Positions 23,846-36,900 of a DNA stretch of 64,000 nt are shown in pieces. Under the pieces are notes generated by a model. The model made no database searches and was not told the DNA's origin. It worked only from the letters and a program-made list of their open reading frames with translations. Where the stretch lies: NCBI RefSeq assembly GCF_018691265.1, contig NW_024881329.1, positions 4,278,001 to 4,342,000 on the forward strand. Direction: 5' to 3'. Position 1 is the stretch's first letter, and each line of letters begins with the position of its first letter. The stretch is from Tyto alba. Lineage: Eukaryota; Chordata; Aves; Strigiformes; Tytonidae. The position numbers and the translations under genes are program-made.

Positions 23846-24749
23846 ATCAGGGCATTGAGATCTCTGCTTTCTTTTTCTCTCTAAAATAAAGATGATGCTC
23901 AACCATACTTCAACAAGTAAGAAAACAAACAAACAAACCCTCCAAGCAGACAGACAAACAAATAAAACCCTAAGTAAACAAGCAAGCAAGCAAACCAACC
24001 CCCCAAAGGACAAATGAGTCTTGTTTATTTAATTCCTCAGTTTACAGTCAGACTCATGATTTGTGAGGACTTAATACTTTTTTTTTGTCATTTTTTTGGC
24101 ATTGGCTGGTAATTTTCAGTCTGTGTGGAGTCACATGTGAATATTTGCTAGCTCAGTCTCTCTATAATTTTTCAGCACCTGGTGAAGAAGAGAAAACAGC
24201 TCAGTTGGAGGTACTGATGAGAGCAACTCTAACTGCATGTAAAACCTACGCTTGTTCCAGGAGCTGTATAAATCTGCTGCAAGAAGCTCGAGGACTACTG
24301 TTCTGTTTTAAGCTTCACTTGCAACCTCCAAAAATAAAATCAAAGCACTTTTCATGAAGCATTAAAACAGTCCCCTCTTCTGAGCCACCAGAGGCAACAA
24401 AAGTGAAAGGAGTGAAACAGTTAAAGAGTTTGTCACGTGCTCTTGTCTGGGGCAATGTCCACTTTCACCCCGCTGGGACTCTCACACTGGTCTTTGTTGT
24501 GATGGTACTTGAAGCAATGAGCCCACCTGGGACAAGGCTGAAGAAGGAAATCTATGGTTACCTTTGATCCTGCCTGGCAAGTAAGCAAAGGGGAGGAAAA
24601 AAAAAACAAGGAAAGAAAGAAAAAATAAATCCCTGGCACACTGACTCAGCACCTTTCACACTGTAAGCTTTGAACTGTACACACAGCTTCTGCACCTTAC
24701 CTATGCTTCATCTTCCCAGCTAGAAAGCACCTTTGTGTCATTTTTTCAG
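23846..24749. other. Intergenic sequence just upstream of SLC22A18 exon 2; no gene recognised
   Basis: After the AAAC/CAAG tract the sequence is unique. No CpG island, TATA-CCAAT arrangement or recognisable exon is present, so the SLC22A18 start site is probably further upstream. Confidence 0.5.
23920..24002. repeat. (AAAC)/(CAAG) low-complexity tract
   Basis: Imperfect tetranucleotide runs of AAAC, CAGA and CAAG, immediately right of the CR1 3' end at 23845 and possibly grown from its tail. Confidence 0.8.
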
Positions 24750-24775
24750 CCTGTCAGCCTGCAGTAAGTCATTCC

Positions 24776-24958
24776 ATGAGTGCTGTGAATGCAAAAGCCA
24801 GCTCTGGAGGTGAGGAAGAAGCCTCAGGAATGAGGAGTGAGATCCTGGGGGAGAGCGGCCACTCGGGAGAGGTCAAGAGGGGACAAACAATCCTTGTTGC
24901 CTACCTGATTGCAACCCTAGAGCTGACCTTCCTCTTCATGCAGATGGGAGTCATGCCC
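24776..24958 (+). CDS. SLC22A18: SLC22A18 first coding exon (N-terminus, TM1)
   Basis: Residues 1-61. The ATG at 24776 is preceded by a TTTTTTCAG acceptor (AG at 24748-24749), so the exon probably starts at 24750 with a 26-nt leader; a second AG at 24763-24764 is possible. TM1 ([17 protein letters not shown] and onward) matches the human LTYVLAATELTCLFMQ segment. The donor is GTGAGT at 24959, phase 0. The Met at residue 19 is an alternative start. Confidence 0.9.
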
Positions 24959-27900
24959 GTGAGTATGGGTTGTCCTGCTTCACAGCATGTCTTGCCTTCA
25001 GTGACAGGCAGTGTAGTTTTCCAGCAAAGTCAGAAGAGAGTTTCTTGCAAGAGAGCAGAAAGTGTATTCCTACCTAGCCCACCAGCTGTGACTGTGTTCA
25101 GGGTATGCCCAGACAGTAAAAGCTGGTTTACTATTTGTACTGCAGTAGCACCTAGAGCCCTTTCCTGGCCTGATGATCCTGGGTGAAGCTGATATAATTT
25201 GTGTCTTCTTGTAGTGGGAGAGTGACCCGACAAGCAGGCAGCAGAAATCAGAGGTTTCAGATCAGAGGTTGGTTTTTCTGAAGGTGTGATAAACCAGCCG
25301 TGAGTGGGAATCATCGCTTCTCATTTACTGGACTCTTCTGTCTGGTTTCATAGAATGATTACAATCATTTAGGTTGGAAAAGACCCTTAAGATCATTGAG
25401 TCCAACCATTATTCTAACACTACCAAGTCCACCGCCAAACCGTGTCCCTAAGTGCCACATCTACATGCCTTGTAAATCTCTCCAGGGATGGTGACTCAGC
25501 CACTCCCCTGGGCAGCCTGTTCCAGTGCTTGACAACCCTTTTGGTGAAGAAATTTTTCATAATACCCAATTTAAACCACCCTTGGCACAACTTGAGGCCA
25601 CTTCCTCTTGTCCTATCACTTGTTACCTGGGAGAAGAAACTGACCCCCACCTCACTACAACTTCATTTCATGTAGTTGTAGAGAGCGATAAGGTCTCCCC
25701 TCAGCCTCCTTTTCTCCAGCCTAGACACCCCAGTTCCCTCAACTGCTTCTCATAAGTCTTGTGCTCCAGACCCTTCACCAGCTTTGTTGCCCATGTTCTT
25801 TGGACATGCTCCAGCACCTCAGTGTCTTTCTTGTTGTGAGGGGCCCAAAACTGAACACAGTATTCAAGGCGCAGCCTCACCGGGGCTGAGCACAGGGAGA
25901 CAATCCCTTCCCCGGTCCTGCTGGCCACACTATTTCTGACACAAGCCAGGATGCTCTTGGCTCCCTTGGCCCCCTTGGCCACCTGGGCACACTGCCGACT
26001 CATATTCAGCCAGCTGTTGACCAGCATCCCCAGGTCCTTTTCCACCAGGCAGCTTTCCTCTTCTTATGACCTCCTGGATCTATGACAGGCCTGTCCACCC
26101 CTGTCTCTGGTGATCCCATTCCTTGTGGGAGATCCCTCCATGGGTTTTGTGCCTCCAGGGGCAAACTGCTCCTTCCTCCTGGGACTAAACCAGCCCATGG
26201 TGCCCCAAGCCTGTGGGCTGAGAGAGAGTTTACTTATGGGCGATTGGTATAGTGGGTCACCAATCAATTACAGGGAGTCCGGGGACCTGGGTGCAGAGCA
26301 TGTACCAGGGAAGCAGACGAGATTGGGGCACCTCCACACCTTCTGAGAACTAAACGTGGCTGAGGGTTTTAAACAACTCTTAGCAGATGGCACAAAACAA
26401 AGACATGAATCAGAAATAGTTATCCCTTGAGCGTAAAATTTTTAAATAAAAAACTCCCAAGGACTGTGAGTCTTCAAGGTGTGTGTCCGTGGGTTTTTTT
26501 GCAAACTCAGGTTGTGTGAGTATCATCTAGATTATAAGTAAAGGCAATATTTTGCCCATGTTGTGCTTGCACTGATTCCAGCTTGCTCAATTAAACAAGA
26601 GCTCCAAGACCTTACTGCAGTCATCTCCCATGTGGTGCTTGGGCTGCCCCAGATACAGGGTCTGGAGGCAGGAGAGTGACTTAAAATGTACCTTATCCCC
26701 CTTAGCAGTAGCTGACTATGCTCAGCAGTGTTGGATTGCAAAGGTAAAGGGTGATTCAGATTTGTCATCTGGTGCAAAATTGATGGTTTTGATCACATCC
26801 CCCTGATCTTTGTTAGCTGACAGTGTGGGATGGAGACTTTTGAGCTGTATTAAGGAGCTTGTGTCTGACTCAGTGAAGATTTAATCTGTAAGTATGGGGA
26901 ACTGGAGGAAGTGCTTGTTTGGAGCTGTAGTCCTCTCCACAGAGACATTAAGTTCTTTATTCAGGAATATAGTGTACTTCATTTCCCCTGACCTGTTGGG
27001 TTTTTTTTTTTTCTTTTTTTAGTACTTGGCAAAGAGCCTAGGTTTGGACTCAGTGGGGTTTGGTTACCTTCAGACAACCTTTGGTGTCCTCCAGCTCGTG
27101 GGAGGTCCCATTTTCGGAAGGTAAGTGAGAACAATTCTCATGATCCTTTTCATAGCTGAAAAAGGCCAGACATTTTTATACTTTAATAAAAATTAATTTC
27201 ATTTTGGTTTGTGGTCCTGTTGAAATGTTTGAAGATTTCATAAATGGGCAAGGGGAAAATAAATACTGTAATTAGAAATACCACAACATAGAAGCAGCCT
27301 TTATATTAACTTAGCTATGTTTTAATGACACACATTTAAGCATAAAAATATACTGGGAACAGGCCTAAACCCTCAGAGTCCTCAGAGCCCAGGTCCTAAC
27401 AGCTTAATCCTGCAAAATTTTTATAGCCATGTGTAACCCTAGAAATGTCTTGTGACTGGGAAACCTAAAAAAGAGGGTATTTATTGAAGTTAAGTAGAGC
27501 TGTCAATGAACATATCTGAGGGTCGTGTTAATTCTACAGCTGAATCTCACTGTATCTACGTCAGTGTTTAATACAAAGCTAGACTTGTATGAATCTTTAA
27601 GGACTGATACATCTATAAGGTCATCTATCAAAATAATAAAAAAGTGGAAAAGACAGGTTTTGTGCCTCTACCCCATGGGACACACACTCCTGTTTCTAAT
27701 GAAATGTAAATGGCCCAAAAAAATCTGAGTGGTGGGGGAATGCATTCTCAAAAAGCAGAAAAAAATTGAAAGAGCAGTGTAATCCAATGATAGGAAACTA
27801 AAATGAGGCCAAGAAAATCTAGCTTTTCTTCTAAGTCCTGCTACTGATCAGCAAAGTAATATATGGTTACAGAGTTGGTGCGTGCCTCAGTTTTCCTGCA

Positions 27901-30900
27901 TGGGATTTACCATTCTGGTTGATGTAGATTGTGAGTTCTACAGGATCCTCTGGTACGTGGTGTATAGCACTTCAAGGATCTGAACTCTAAAAGCCCTTGG
28001 ACACTACCATAATACACACTTTAAAATTAAAAATAATAACATTAAACTCCCCACTGCAGCTTAGAAGAAAATTCATTCCTAAGAACAACGATGGTGCAAA
28101 GAGCCCAATCTGAATGCTTTCTCTATTAATATATGAAACTAGAGTAATAATTCTGTTCTGGATCTGATGTCATCTGAAATCTGGTTTTCCTCTGTCCATG
28201 TCACTTGCTAATGTCCAGAAGGGATGTTGAAGGGAAGGAGAACGGCAAGCCACAATCCATGTGAGTCTGGACTCCTGCTGGTGTAGGTGGGACTGAAGGT
28301 GTAGATTGCCAGACTGAAGCCAAAATTTGCAACACAGGTTTGAGATAAAAAGGGTTTTCCTAGATGTGAGGCTGCTTTGACCTCTGTAAAAGTAGATAAA
28401 GAGAAAATGGGAGGGAGGGGGATAAGAGGGAAAAAAATGTGTAGCTTAGGCCAGTTTTTTTCCTTGTTCTTCTTGCTTGATGCTCCTAAACAGCCATGAG
28501 AAGATGAAGCAATGAATTTAAGCAACAAAATCAGAAAATCCCTGGACTATGTAGTGAATAGTGGTCTTCAGATTATAAAGAACTAATATACATTTCCCTG
28601 GCTTTCATGTGAACAATGAAGTTTTGACCCATGCCTCTTCTTCAACATGAAGCCCTTTAATTACTTATGCTTAGCTTTGTTTGTAGACCAGTCTTGGCAT
28701 TTTGGGGAGGTTATTGCTTTTAGTGTAAACACAAGTAATTGCTATGCAAGGTAATGTTCACCTGCAACTTCAATAAAATGAAGGAAGGAGGAATTGAAGT
28801 GAAAAGCGCTATCTAAGGTCTGGTTTATGGTCTTCATAGTCCCGGTTGCTCAGAACCCTTTCTGTGGTTTAATTTAGCTTTTTAAAGTATCTTGGAGTCG
28901 AATAAAAACCTGATCTGGATGCCTGGAGCAAATTTGAGTCACTGGGGTGAAGTCTTTATTGAATCTAAATAGAAAAGTACCTTCTTTAAGTGATGCTGAA
29001 TGAGGAATGTTGCTTTGAACATCCTCGTGAAAGACATTGGAATAACTTCAGTTGTCATTGAACCTGAACTAAAAAATTAGCTAGCCTGATTCCCTGGTCT
29101 GAACCAGCTCTAAGATTCACAAAGTAAAATTTGAGGGCGCCATGCACTCTGTAGCAATGGTATTGTGGATGAGTTACTGAGCTGAGCTGCTGTAACTGCT
29201 GCTGCCTGTGGCTGATCTTCAGCAGCTCTGATATAAGCAACATTTATTGATCGAAATGCCAGGGGAGGAGAGTTAAGCAAGGACATATTATCTTGTGCTT
29301 ATGAGGGGTCTGGAAATGGTCTGTGACAGTTGCTGGCACATTTCTCCGTTACACCCAAGTGTCAGTGCCCATGTTCCTGGGTGGGCAGCTGGTGCTGCAG
29401 CACTGGTCCTCACACTCCTCCTCCAGGCAAGGCTTCCAGTTTAAGGGGGGCTAGTTTGGTTTTTTTTTTTTTTTTTTGCAAGGCAAAGTTTTATATTGTT
29501 GGCAGTCAGCAATTAAGAGAGGTTGTTCAATGCTCAGAGCCAGTAAGCCAAGATCCTCTGAGTATCTAGTCTTCTTTTGGGAACTGAGCGCTTCTGAAAA
29601 TCTGATCAGCGCTTCCCATGACAGATAAACGAGAGCGAGACGGCCGTGCAATTCCATCCATCTTCATGCATTACACTTGTAATGACCTGCATGGTCCCAC
29701 TTCTGACAACCTTGTATGATTTCTGTTCCAGGTTTGCAGATCAATTTGGCACCCGAACAGCATTAATTCTCTCCTGCGCTTCTGGAAGTGCCTTCTTCCT
29801 GCTCATGTCCGTCTCCACCAGCATCCCCCTCCTCTTCCTCTCCAGGCTGCCAGCAGTGTTCATGCATGGGCTACCAGGTAAGGTCGGTCAGAGCTGAGTG
29901 GCTTTCCACGTTCATTTTATTGCCTGATTCCTCTCTTCTTGCCCAAGTGGCTGGAAGTCAACAGGCTCAACAGCATGAAGCAAGGCAGGAAGAACATTTA
30001 ATGGTCATCAGGGATGAAATGGTGAGAATATGAAACAACAGATATATTGGTTATAAAAAGTAGGGCTAGTAGCCCATAGTCCCAGGGTCCATCCTCCTGT
30101 ATAACCTTGAGCAAATTACTTGGACTTTACCACCCAGACAGGGATGGCAATCACTTGCTGGCAGCAGAAAATCCCAAACTTCTTGCCTTCTTGCAACCAG
30201 GATATTGTATAGGAGAACTTTTCCCTTTCTCCTGGTAAAATGAGCATATTGGTCAAAATGAAATGTGCTTACAAAAATACCTTCCATTACCCACCAAGCT
30301 GTTCTGCTTTAGTTGGCTTTTCCTAGATGTTTCTAGTAAAACCTGTAAGCAACCTTTAGCTACTAGAAGTCTGTGTAACTCATGCAAGAGGGCTCAAGTT
30401 GATAGGATGTTAAGCCTCTTTTTGCCACTTGAAGTGGTTTATTTGAGTGGTTTGAGTGTTTTTGTTTCCTACGACTGACAGGCTGAACCAATTCCACTCA
30501 GTGGTGTGCACAAGCATTTGCCCTGGGGTTGCAAGGACCGTTTTGTGGCAGGCACTGTTTCTGTGGTCTAAAAATGTGTATACCTGCTACTCAGACCCTG
30601 TGGCAAGCTGATTTCAAGGTTGGTTTTTTTTTTTTTCCCCTGCAGGTGCTCAGAAGGTTATTACAGACCTGACTACTCCCTCCCAGCGTGCTGATGCTTT
30701 GGGGAAGCTGGGTCTTTGCTTTGGAATAGGCATCATCATTGGCTCTGCCCTGGGAGGTGTCCTCTCCACCAAATTTGGGTGAGTGACCTGCTTGTTCAGT
30801 GTTGGCCTTGTTGCAACCATTGAGGGAGCTGCTAAGGGGTATTTTGCTTTCCCCCCAGCTTTTGATGATATCTTACTGCTGGTGGCAGTAGAGGATCGTA

Positions 30901-33900
30901 CCAGAACTCAAAATTTTGCTTTCTGTACTGCTACAAAGAACTACTCCCACAGTTTTTAAAGAGACCTTGTCAAAAAATCTCAGCTTCAGTCTACTTAAAT
31001 TGTTTTAAGAAAACATTGAAGTGAGAAATGGGGCCTGTCTGTCTCCCGGTTATCTTCTCTTTGCTGCTGAGTGTGCTGAAAAACAGTGTGCGCTGCATAG
31101 GCTGCTTTTAAGAAACAGTGTTGTACAACTGAGAAATCGAAACTGGGAGCAGTGTGAAACTTGGGGGGAAATTGGTGTGGTTGGGGGATGCTCAATATAG
31201 AGGGGGACATCGGGAAAGGAAAAAGCAAGCTTGGGACAGCAGGGGAAACAGTGAGGAGGTCAAGCCCTGTCACAGCAAGATGAAGCACATGCCTGCTGCT
31301 TCCATGTTTGCTTTCCACAGCCTGGCACATCATAGCAGGCTGCCACCTTCTCTTATGTGCTGCAATAGGAAAGAAATGCCTGATTTTACTGAATTTACCA
31401 GTCTATTATTAGGAACATAAAAGAAGCTCAAACGGTGTGGTGTGTCAGAGAGCTTTGCAGGCAGGGAAGTGCACATGGCTGTAATCTTCCTGGAAGATTC
31501 CCCAGCATTTCTCCAGGGGGGAGGGGGGGGGAGGGAAATAATCCCTTGTAAACTTTTGAGGGTTTATTTTGCTGCTCTTCCTTTATTACGGACACTTGCT
31601 TCTGCACATTAAGTTTAGCATGGAAATAACTTGTTTCAATCGTTGTGAGCATTAGAGCTGCTCTACAGTGTAGGATAGAGGTTAAAAATCATTAGGGGAA
31701 GCTCTGGTTTTCAGGAATTGGGTTTTTCCTGGAAGGGCTCAGTGTGGCTGGCAAGTGTCAGTACCTGCTAGGTGTCATGGTCGGCCTGCCTGCCAGTGCT
31801 GCTGGTGGCTGCTGTTTTTCTTGCTTTTTTTTTTTTTTTTTTTTTTTCATTATTTTTGTCCTAGCATCATAAGTGCACTGGATCGTATATGGTGATGTAT
31901 CACCCGGGCATTTTGCACAGGGCAGCCTTGGTTATTGTGTTGGGTGCCATGCATTGCTCTCTGAACCCTCTTGTGCGTCCACATGTGTTCGTGTGCTTCA
32001 GTGATGCTACTTTGCGCCTCAAATCTTTGCAAAGGTTAACTGAGTAGAAAACTTTAACCTTGCTGCTTTAGGGAGCAGCCCCGAAAACTCCTTTTGCTGC
32101 TATACCTTGGCAGCATTGGGCCAAATTAATTGCTGCACACAATCTCAGAAGCTTTCTCTCTCTTCTGAAGCGTGGAAAAGTTTTCCTCAGTTCTTTTGTG
32201 GCTGGTGCCTGTTCTCTGGCCGATTGACACAAGGCTGGCTAGGAGGATTCATTTTGTAGTTGTATGAAAATTGGGGATGTACATAATAGTAACTAATTCA
32301 GGATTTTAGAGTATTTATAGATATTGATGGTTGAGTGAGGTTTTAATAAGTATTATTTTTAATCAAATACAGTGATTGTATCACTTGCGTGTTAGCTGTC
32401 TGGAAGCAAATGTTACCTCAGTTCTCAGCTTAATCCTTGGTTATATGCCCATATTTAAACATCATCATTTGAGTAGCATTGTTATCTAGCAAAAATGTAT
32501 GAGGTTTCATTTCCCAGCATGTGCATCAGTTGCTGGTTTATAGAAAAATCAGCACTGGGGGAGAATCCCCTGTTTCGGTTAGAGACACTTGATTGCTGTC
32601 CGGCTTTTGGCTGCTGGGGCTTGGTGCTGTCAGACAGCAGGATGCTTCCAGGCTGCCCAAGTTGCTGCTTGCTTTGAAAGCTTCTGACCCTTACGTTTTG
32701 TGCCTGCAAGACAACGCTGAGAAAAGTGAAAGTTGCCTGAAATTATGGGAAAGTAAGGGACCTGCACCTAAAAAACCGCCTGGCTTTTGGCTTTCCCTCT
32801 CAGCCGGCGGAGGGCAGCTTCAGCTCGCGGTCTGTGCTGGCCTGCCGGAGCATCCCACCGCCGTGAGCATCCCACCGCCGTGAGCATCCCACCGCCGGGA
32901 GCATCCCACCGCCGTGAGCATCCCACCGCCGGGAGCATCCCACCGCCGCGGGCCTGGGCGGCTCTTCCGCCCGCAGCAGGACTGGGGCAAGCAGCCTGTC
33001 TGCTGGAAGCATCTGCAGTTCTCCATGAGGATCTGGGCATCCCCCTAGAAGGATGGTAGGAATCCCCATTAGCAAGGGACAAACTCCAGTGTGCTGGCAG
33101 GAGCCTTCTGACCACTCTGGCATGCCGATGGTTTGGTAGTAACCTTCACTGAGGACAAATCCCACCTTTACTTTGACACCGTGCTTAGCTCCTCTGCCAG
33201 ACTTCTGCACAAAGATTAGAGGAGCAATCTACAGAATTTCACTGTTTTGGCTGATATTGGTAGTGAGCAGGAATTTAGCCCTGTGCGCAGATGAAGACAT
33301 CTCTGTCACAAAACATCCCCCAGAGCATCCCCAGCACATCTGGCTGTGCCTGTATCACTGACCTGGAGGGAAAAGGGTGCGGATGTCACGGTACGGATGT
33401 GCCCAAAGCTCCTTGGCCCTGTTGCTGTATCCCACAGATTCACCGTTAATCATCCCCCCCTGTTTCCCACATTTGTACAGGAAGGCTCCAGCCATACTTG
33501 GAGCTGTAAAACCACTTCTATTTTTTTCATAGAAGAATGACCCAATCTCCTTCCTTTGAAAACAAGCATTTCTGCCGTGTCATGGAAGAGCAAAGCTGGA
33601 GATTTCTGTCCACTCTGCATTCTTTGCTCTCCCTCACCACAAAGTTGGCCAGCGTTCCCAGTCTGTTGTTGACAGCATTATTCATATGTTAGCAGTGGTT
33701 TGTATACAAGAGAGGGGGTAGAAATCAGTCTCAGTTCCTCAGCTGATGTCATTTTGATATTATTCCACTGTATTGTATTTACCATTGATGTACTTGACCT
33801 AAAGACCTGGTCAGTTGTTGTTTTCATTGTTGAATTAATATTTGTCAACCCTTATTTATTAACAGAGCCCCAGGAAGTTGAATGGCTTGTTCTGTTTTTG

Positions 33901-36900
33901 CATAGGACTTTTTAGATGTCAGATCCTGAACTCCTCTCCTAAACTGTAACCACTAGCTCCAGACCTTCCTCTTCCTCTCTCTAAAGTATTATACTTTTCC
34001 CCCATGTTTTCCACAACTTTGAATGAAGCTGTAGCAAAGGAATTGTGACTTTTAGTTAGACCTGGACATGTTTCATCTGTGGAATGTGGCTTTGCCTTTT
34101 GCAATTAAAGATGATGCTTGCCAGCTGGCTTTGCCTTACCAAATGTAATTGCTGGAGACCTCGCTCTTAATATATAGCCCTGTCTACTCACCTCTGTACA
34201 AACAGTGCATACAGCTGTCAAGAACATGCTTTCTATGGGCAGGGTGATGGTCAGGCAAATTTATACCACTTGAGGATGGAATATAAGCCAATTTATTCAC
34301 ACAAGCAGTTGTAATCTTAACTATTTGGAAAGCGTTATCATGTTTGTATGCTTTTTTTTTTTTTTTTAAATAAGTTTTTCTGGTCATTGACCAGTTGAAT
34401 CAGGATTGTAGATACAAAAATATCTAGCTTGGAAATAACTCCTGTAGTTCAGCTGAGGTCTCCAGGTTTTTTGAGAGTCTGCAAACTCCGTGACAGCTCA
34501 TCCACAAAAGGTAACTAAGGAAAGGAGCTCTGTTCACTCTCTGCAAATGTTCCCCCCTCCCTGTACACTTACTGCAAAGCTGTTAGGGGACCACAGCCTG
34601 CAGGTGTGTGTGTACCTCTGGAGAGAAGTGATTTGGTATTTATAGTAGACTTTTGTGGCAGCACCGTGGGCGAAGGGTGAAAGAAGAAGGCTGGATTAGT
34701 CTTCAAAAGTGGAAAGATGAGCCTACGTAGTTAATTACAAAGATCTCATCGTTTCTTCTGGGACTGTGATTAATTGCATTTGGCTGCTTCTTTCTTTCTA
34801 ACAAGGACATACAGAAGCTTTGCTGCATGACCCAAGATCTGTTTGCTTTCTATGGACAAGGAGACATTTCTTCATTTTAGTGACTCAGCTGTAGGCTTAA
34901 ATCTCTTGGAGCAATTATTCTTTTGAACTTGGGATTTTCCTGGCCAAACCCCTTTGGTTTCTTATTTAATATTATTACAGTAGGCTTTGGGGATAGTTGT
35001 TTTGTTTTTTTTTTTTTTCCCTGGCTGTGCTATTATCCTCTTCCTCAAGGGGAAAAGAAGCAGCTTGTTCGCCTGGAGTAGGGAATTGCATTTCTTTTCA
35101 ATAACCCATTTGAACAATGTCCTCTGGCAGGGAATTTTTCATCACTTCGCAGCAGAGTGGAAAAACTGTGGGTGTTAAAAAGGCTGAAGGTTGGGAGCTG
35201 GGAAAGAGGGTGGGAACATGGCAAAGGGTGAGAGGGTTGTGCTCTGTTCCAGGACAAAGCAGGGCATTCTGCTGCTGGGAGCCACTCCTGCTCCCTTCCA
35301 GTAGAAACTGTGGTATTTCTCTGCTTGGGGTGATGTCGATCGGGCAAGCATGGATCGGTGACACTTGTACAGGCATTGCTTTGTCCTTTGTATCAAGGGG
35401 CTTTGGGGAGAGAGAGCTGGTGTCTGCCTGCCAGCAAGTCATCCACGAGCTGCAGCGTGGTCTGTCACCATCGGTTGAGCTCTGTGGTGCCTTAGAAGAA
35501 ATGGGGAGGGAATAGCGAATGGGCTCATTGTCAAGGAGCTTGCTGGTTTGGGGAAGGTGCAGAGGACCTCAGTTGTGGCCTTCAGTGAAAAATAAAACAG
35601 GATCCAGAGATTCTTTTTCTTATTTACTCTGCATGATGACAAACTGAGTTTTGGAAGCCGCGGTCCCAAAGATTGTCTGGAAGGTCCATGTTAACTAGGT
35701 CTGGGTAGAGGATCATGCACATCATCCCTCCTTGTTGGTTCAGAGTTCAGATCTAGGACACTTTTCTCCTCTCCTTTATTGCCAGAACAAGAGCTTTCTA
35801 GTTGTGATGACTTGTTTAACCTATTCTTAAACCTGAGAAATGCCTCAGTGCACTTTGTGTGGAGTTCACCTAATCTTAAACACCTACAGTGAAGACAGCT
35901 GCACCTAAATTTGCTGTTGTTCTGTGTGGTTGATGGAGAGGCACAGGCACTTCTACAGCACCACTTACCTCTCCATGAAGCAGACCTGAAACAGCCCAGG
36001 GAACAGTCTGTTTTGCAAGCTTTCTGCTTACTTAACAACTGAGTCCCAAGACACTAGCTCTGGCCATCAGCATGTTGTGCCTGTGGTCATAATCCTAGAG
36101 TTTGATGCTGGATTGTGAATGTACCAGAATCACCAGGATCCAGGTCCTGAGCAGTTTCTCCTGTCTGTGCTGCCTTCATGCAACAAACAGGTCTGCGCTA
36201 AGCTCAACCCCAGCTCTTCCTTCCTCCAAACCTCTACCTCGCCTCTCACTTCTAGGCCACCAATTTTAGATTTGGGTCCACTGGCTTTCTCCTGTTTGCC
36301 CACTGGAAGGTCCCACTGACGCTGCAAAGGTGCCTTTGTTCCCCTTTTGCAGGCCTTCAGTAAACCTGGCTCTTCTGTGCTCTCCCTACAACCCCTGGCT
36401 TGAACTTCAGTGAAGGGAAACTTGATGTTGGGGCTGAGAGCTCCTCGTTGGTCCTTCGCCCATAGGTGGGGCCCTTTCTCAAGGGAGGAAGAGTGGGGTT
36501 CGCCAGCAGCTCATGGGAGGGAGAGCCCATGCCTTGTGGCTGCCCCCAAGGGTATGACTGAGGAAGGCTGGGCTTCAGTTGAGCTATCGGGATGCTGGTT
36601 GGCAGCCCCTTCCTCAGCCTTGTCAGGAGCTCCCCATTTTCCTTCAAAACTCTCACTCCCACTTACCTTTCTCCAGAGATTTGGTGGGAGGTCTGTGACC
36701 GTGGCTGTACCAGCTCACAGGGGATGTCCCTCTGCCCTTTCTCCCCACAACACCCTCCTTCCTCCCAAGCATCTCTGCCCATCTGGGTTAGCTGCTTTAT
36801 CTTCCCAGAGAAGCCATGATGAAAAGGCATTAAAAAATAACAAAGGGAGCAAGTATCCAGAACTCCCCTGTGTGTCTGGTTTGTATTGTTTGGAGAGCTG

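Noticed and set aside
30070..30300. Possible further MIR-like SINE (CCTTGAGCAAATTACTTGG)
   Set aside because: One landmark matches, but the flanking landmarks are absent.
32768..33210. Repeat proteins rich in GGGML/RRWDA on the minus strand
   Set aside because: They come from translating the 17-bp minisatellite, whose unit is not a multiple of three.
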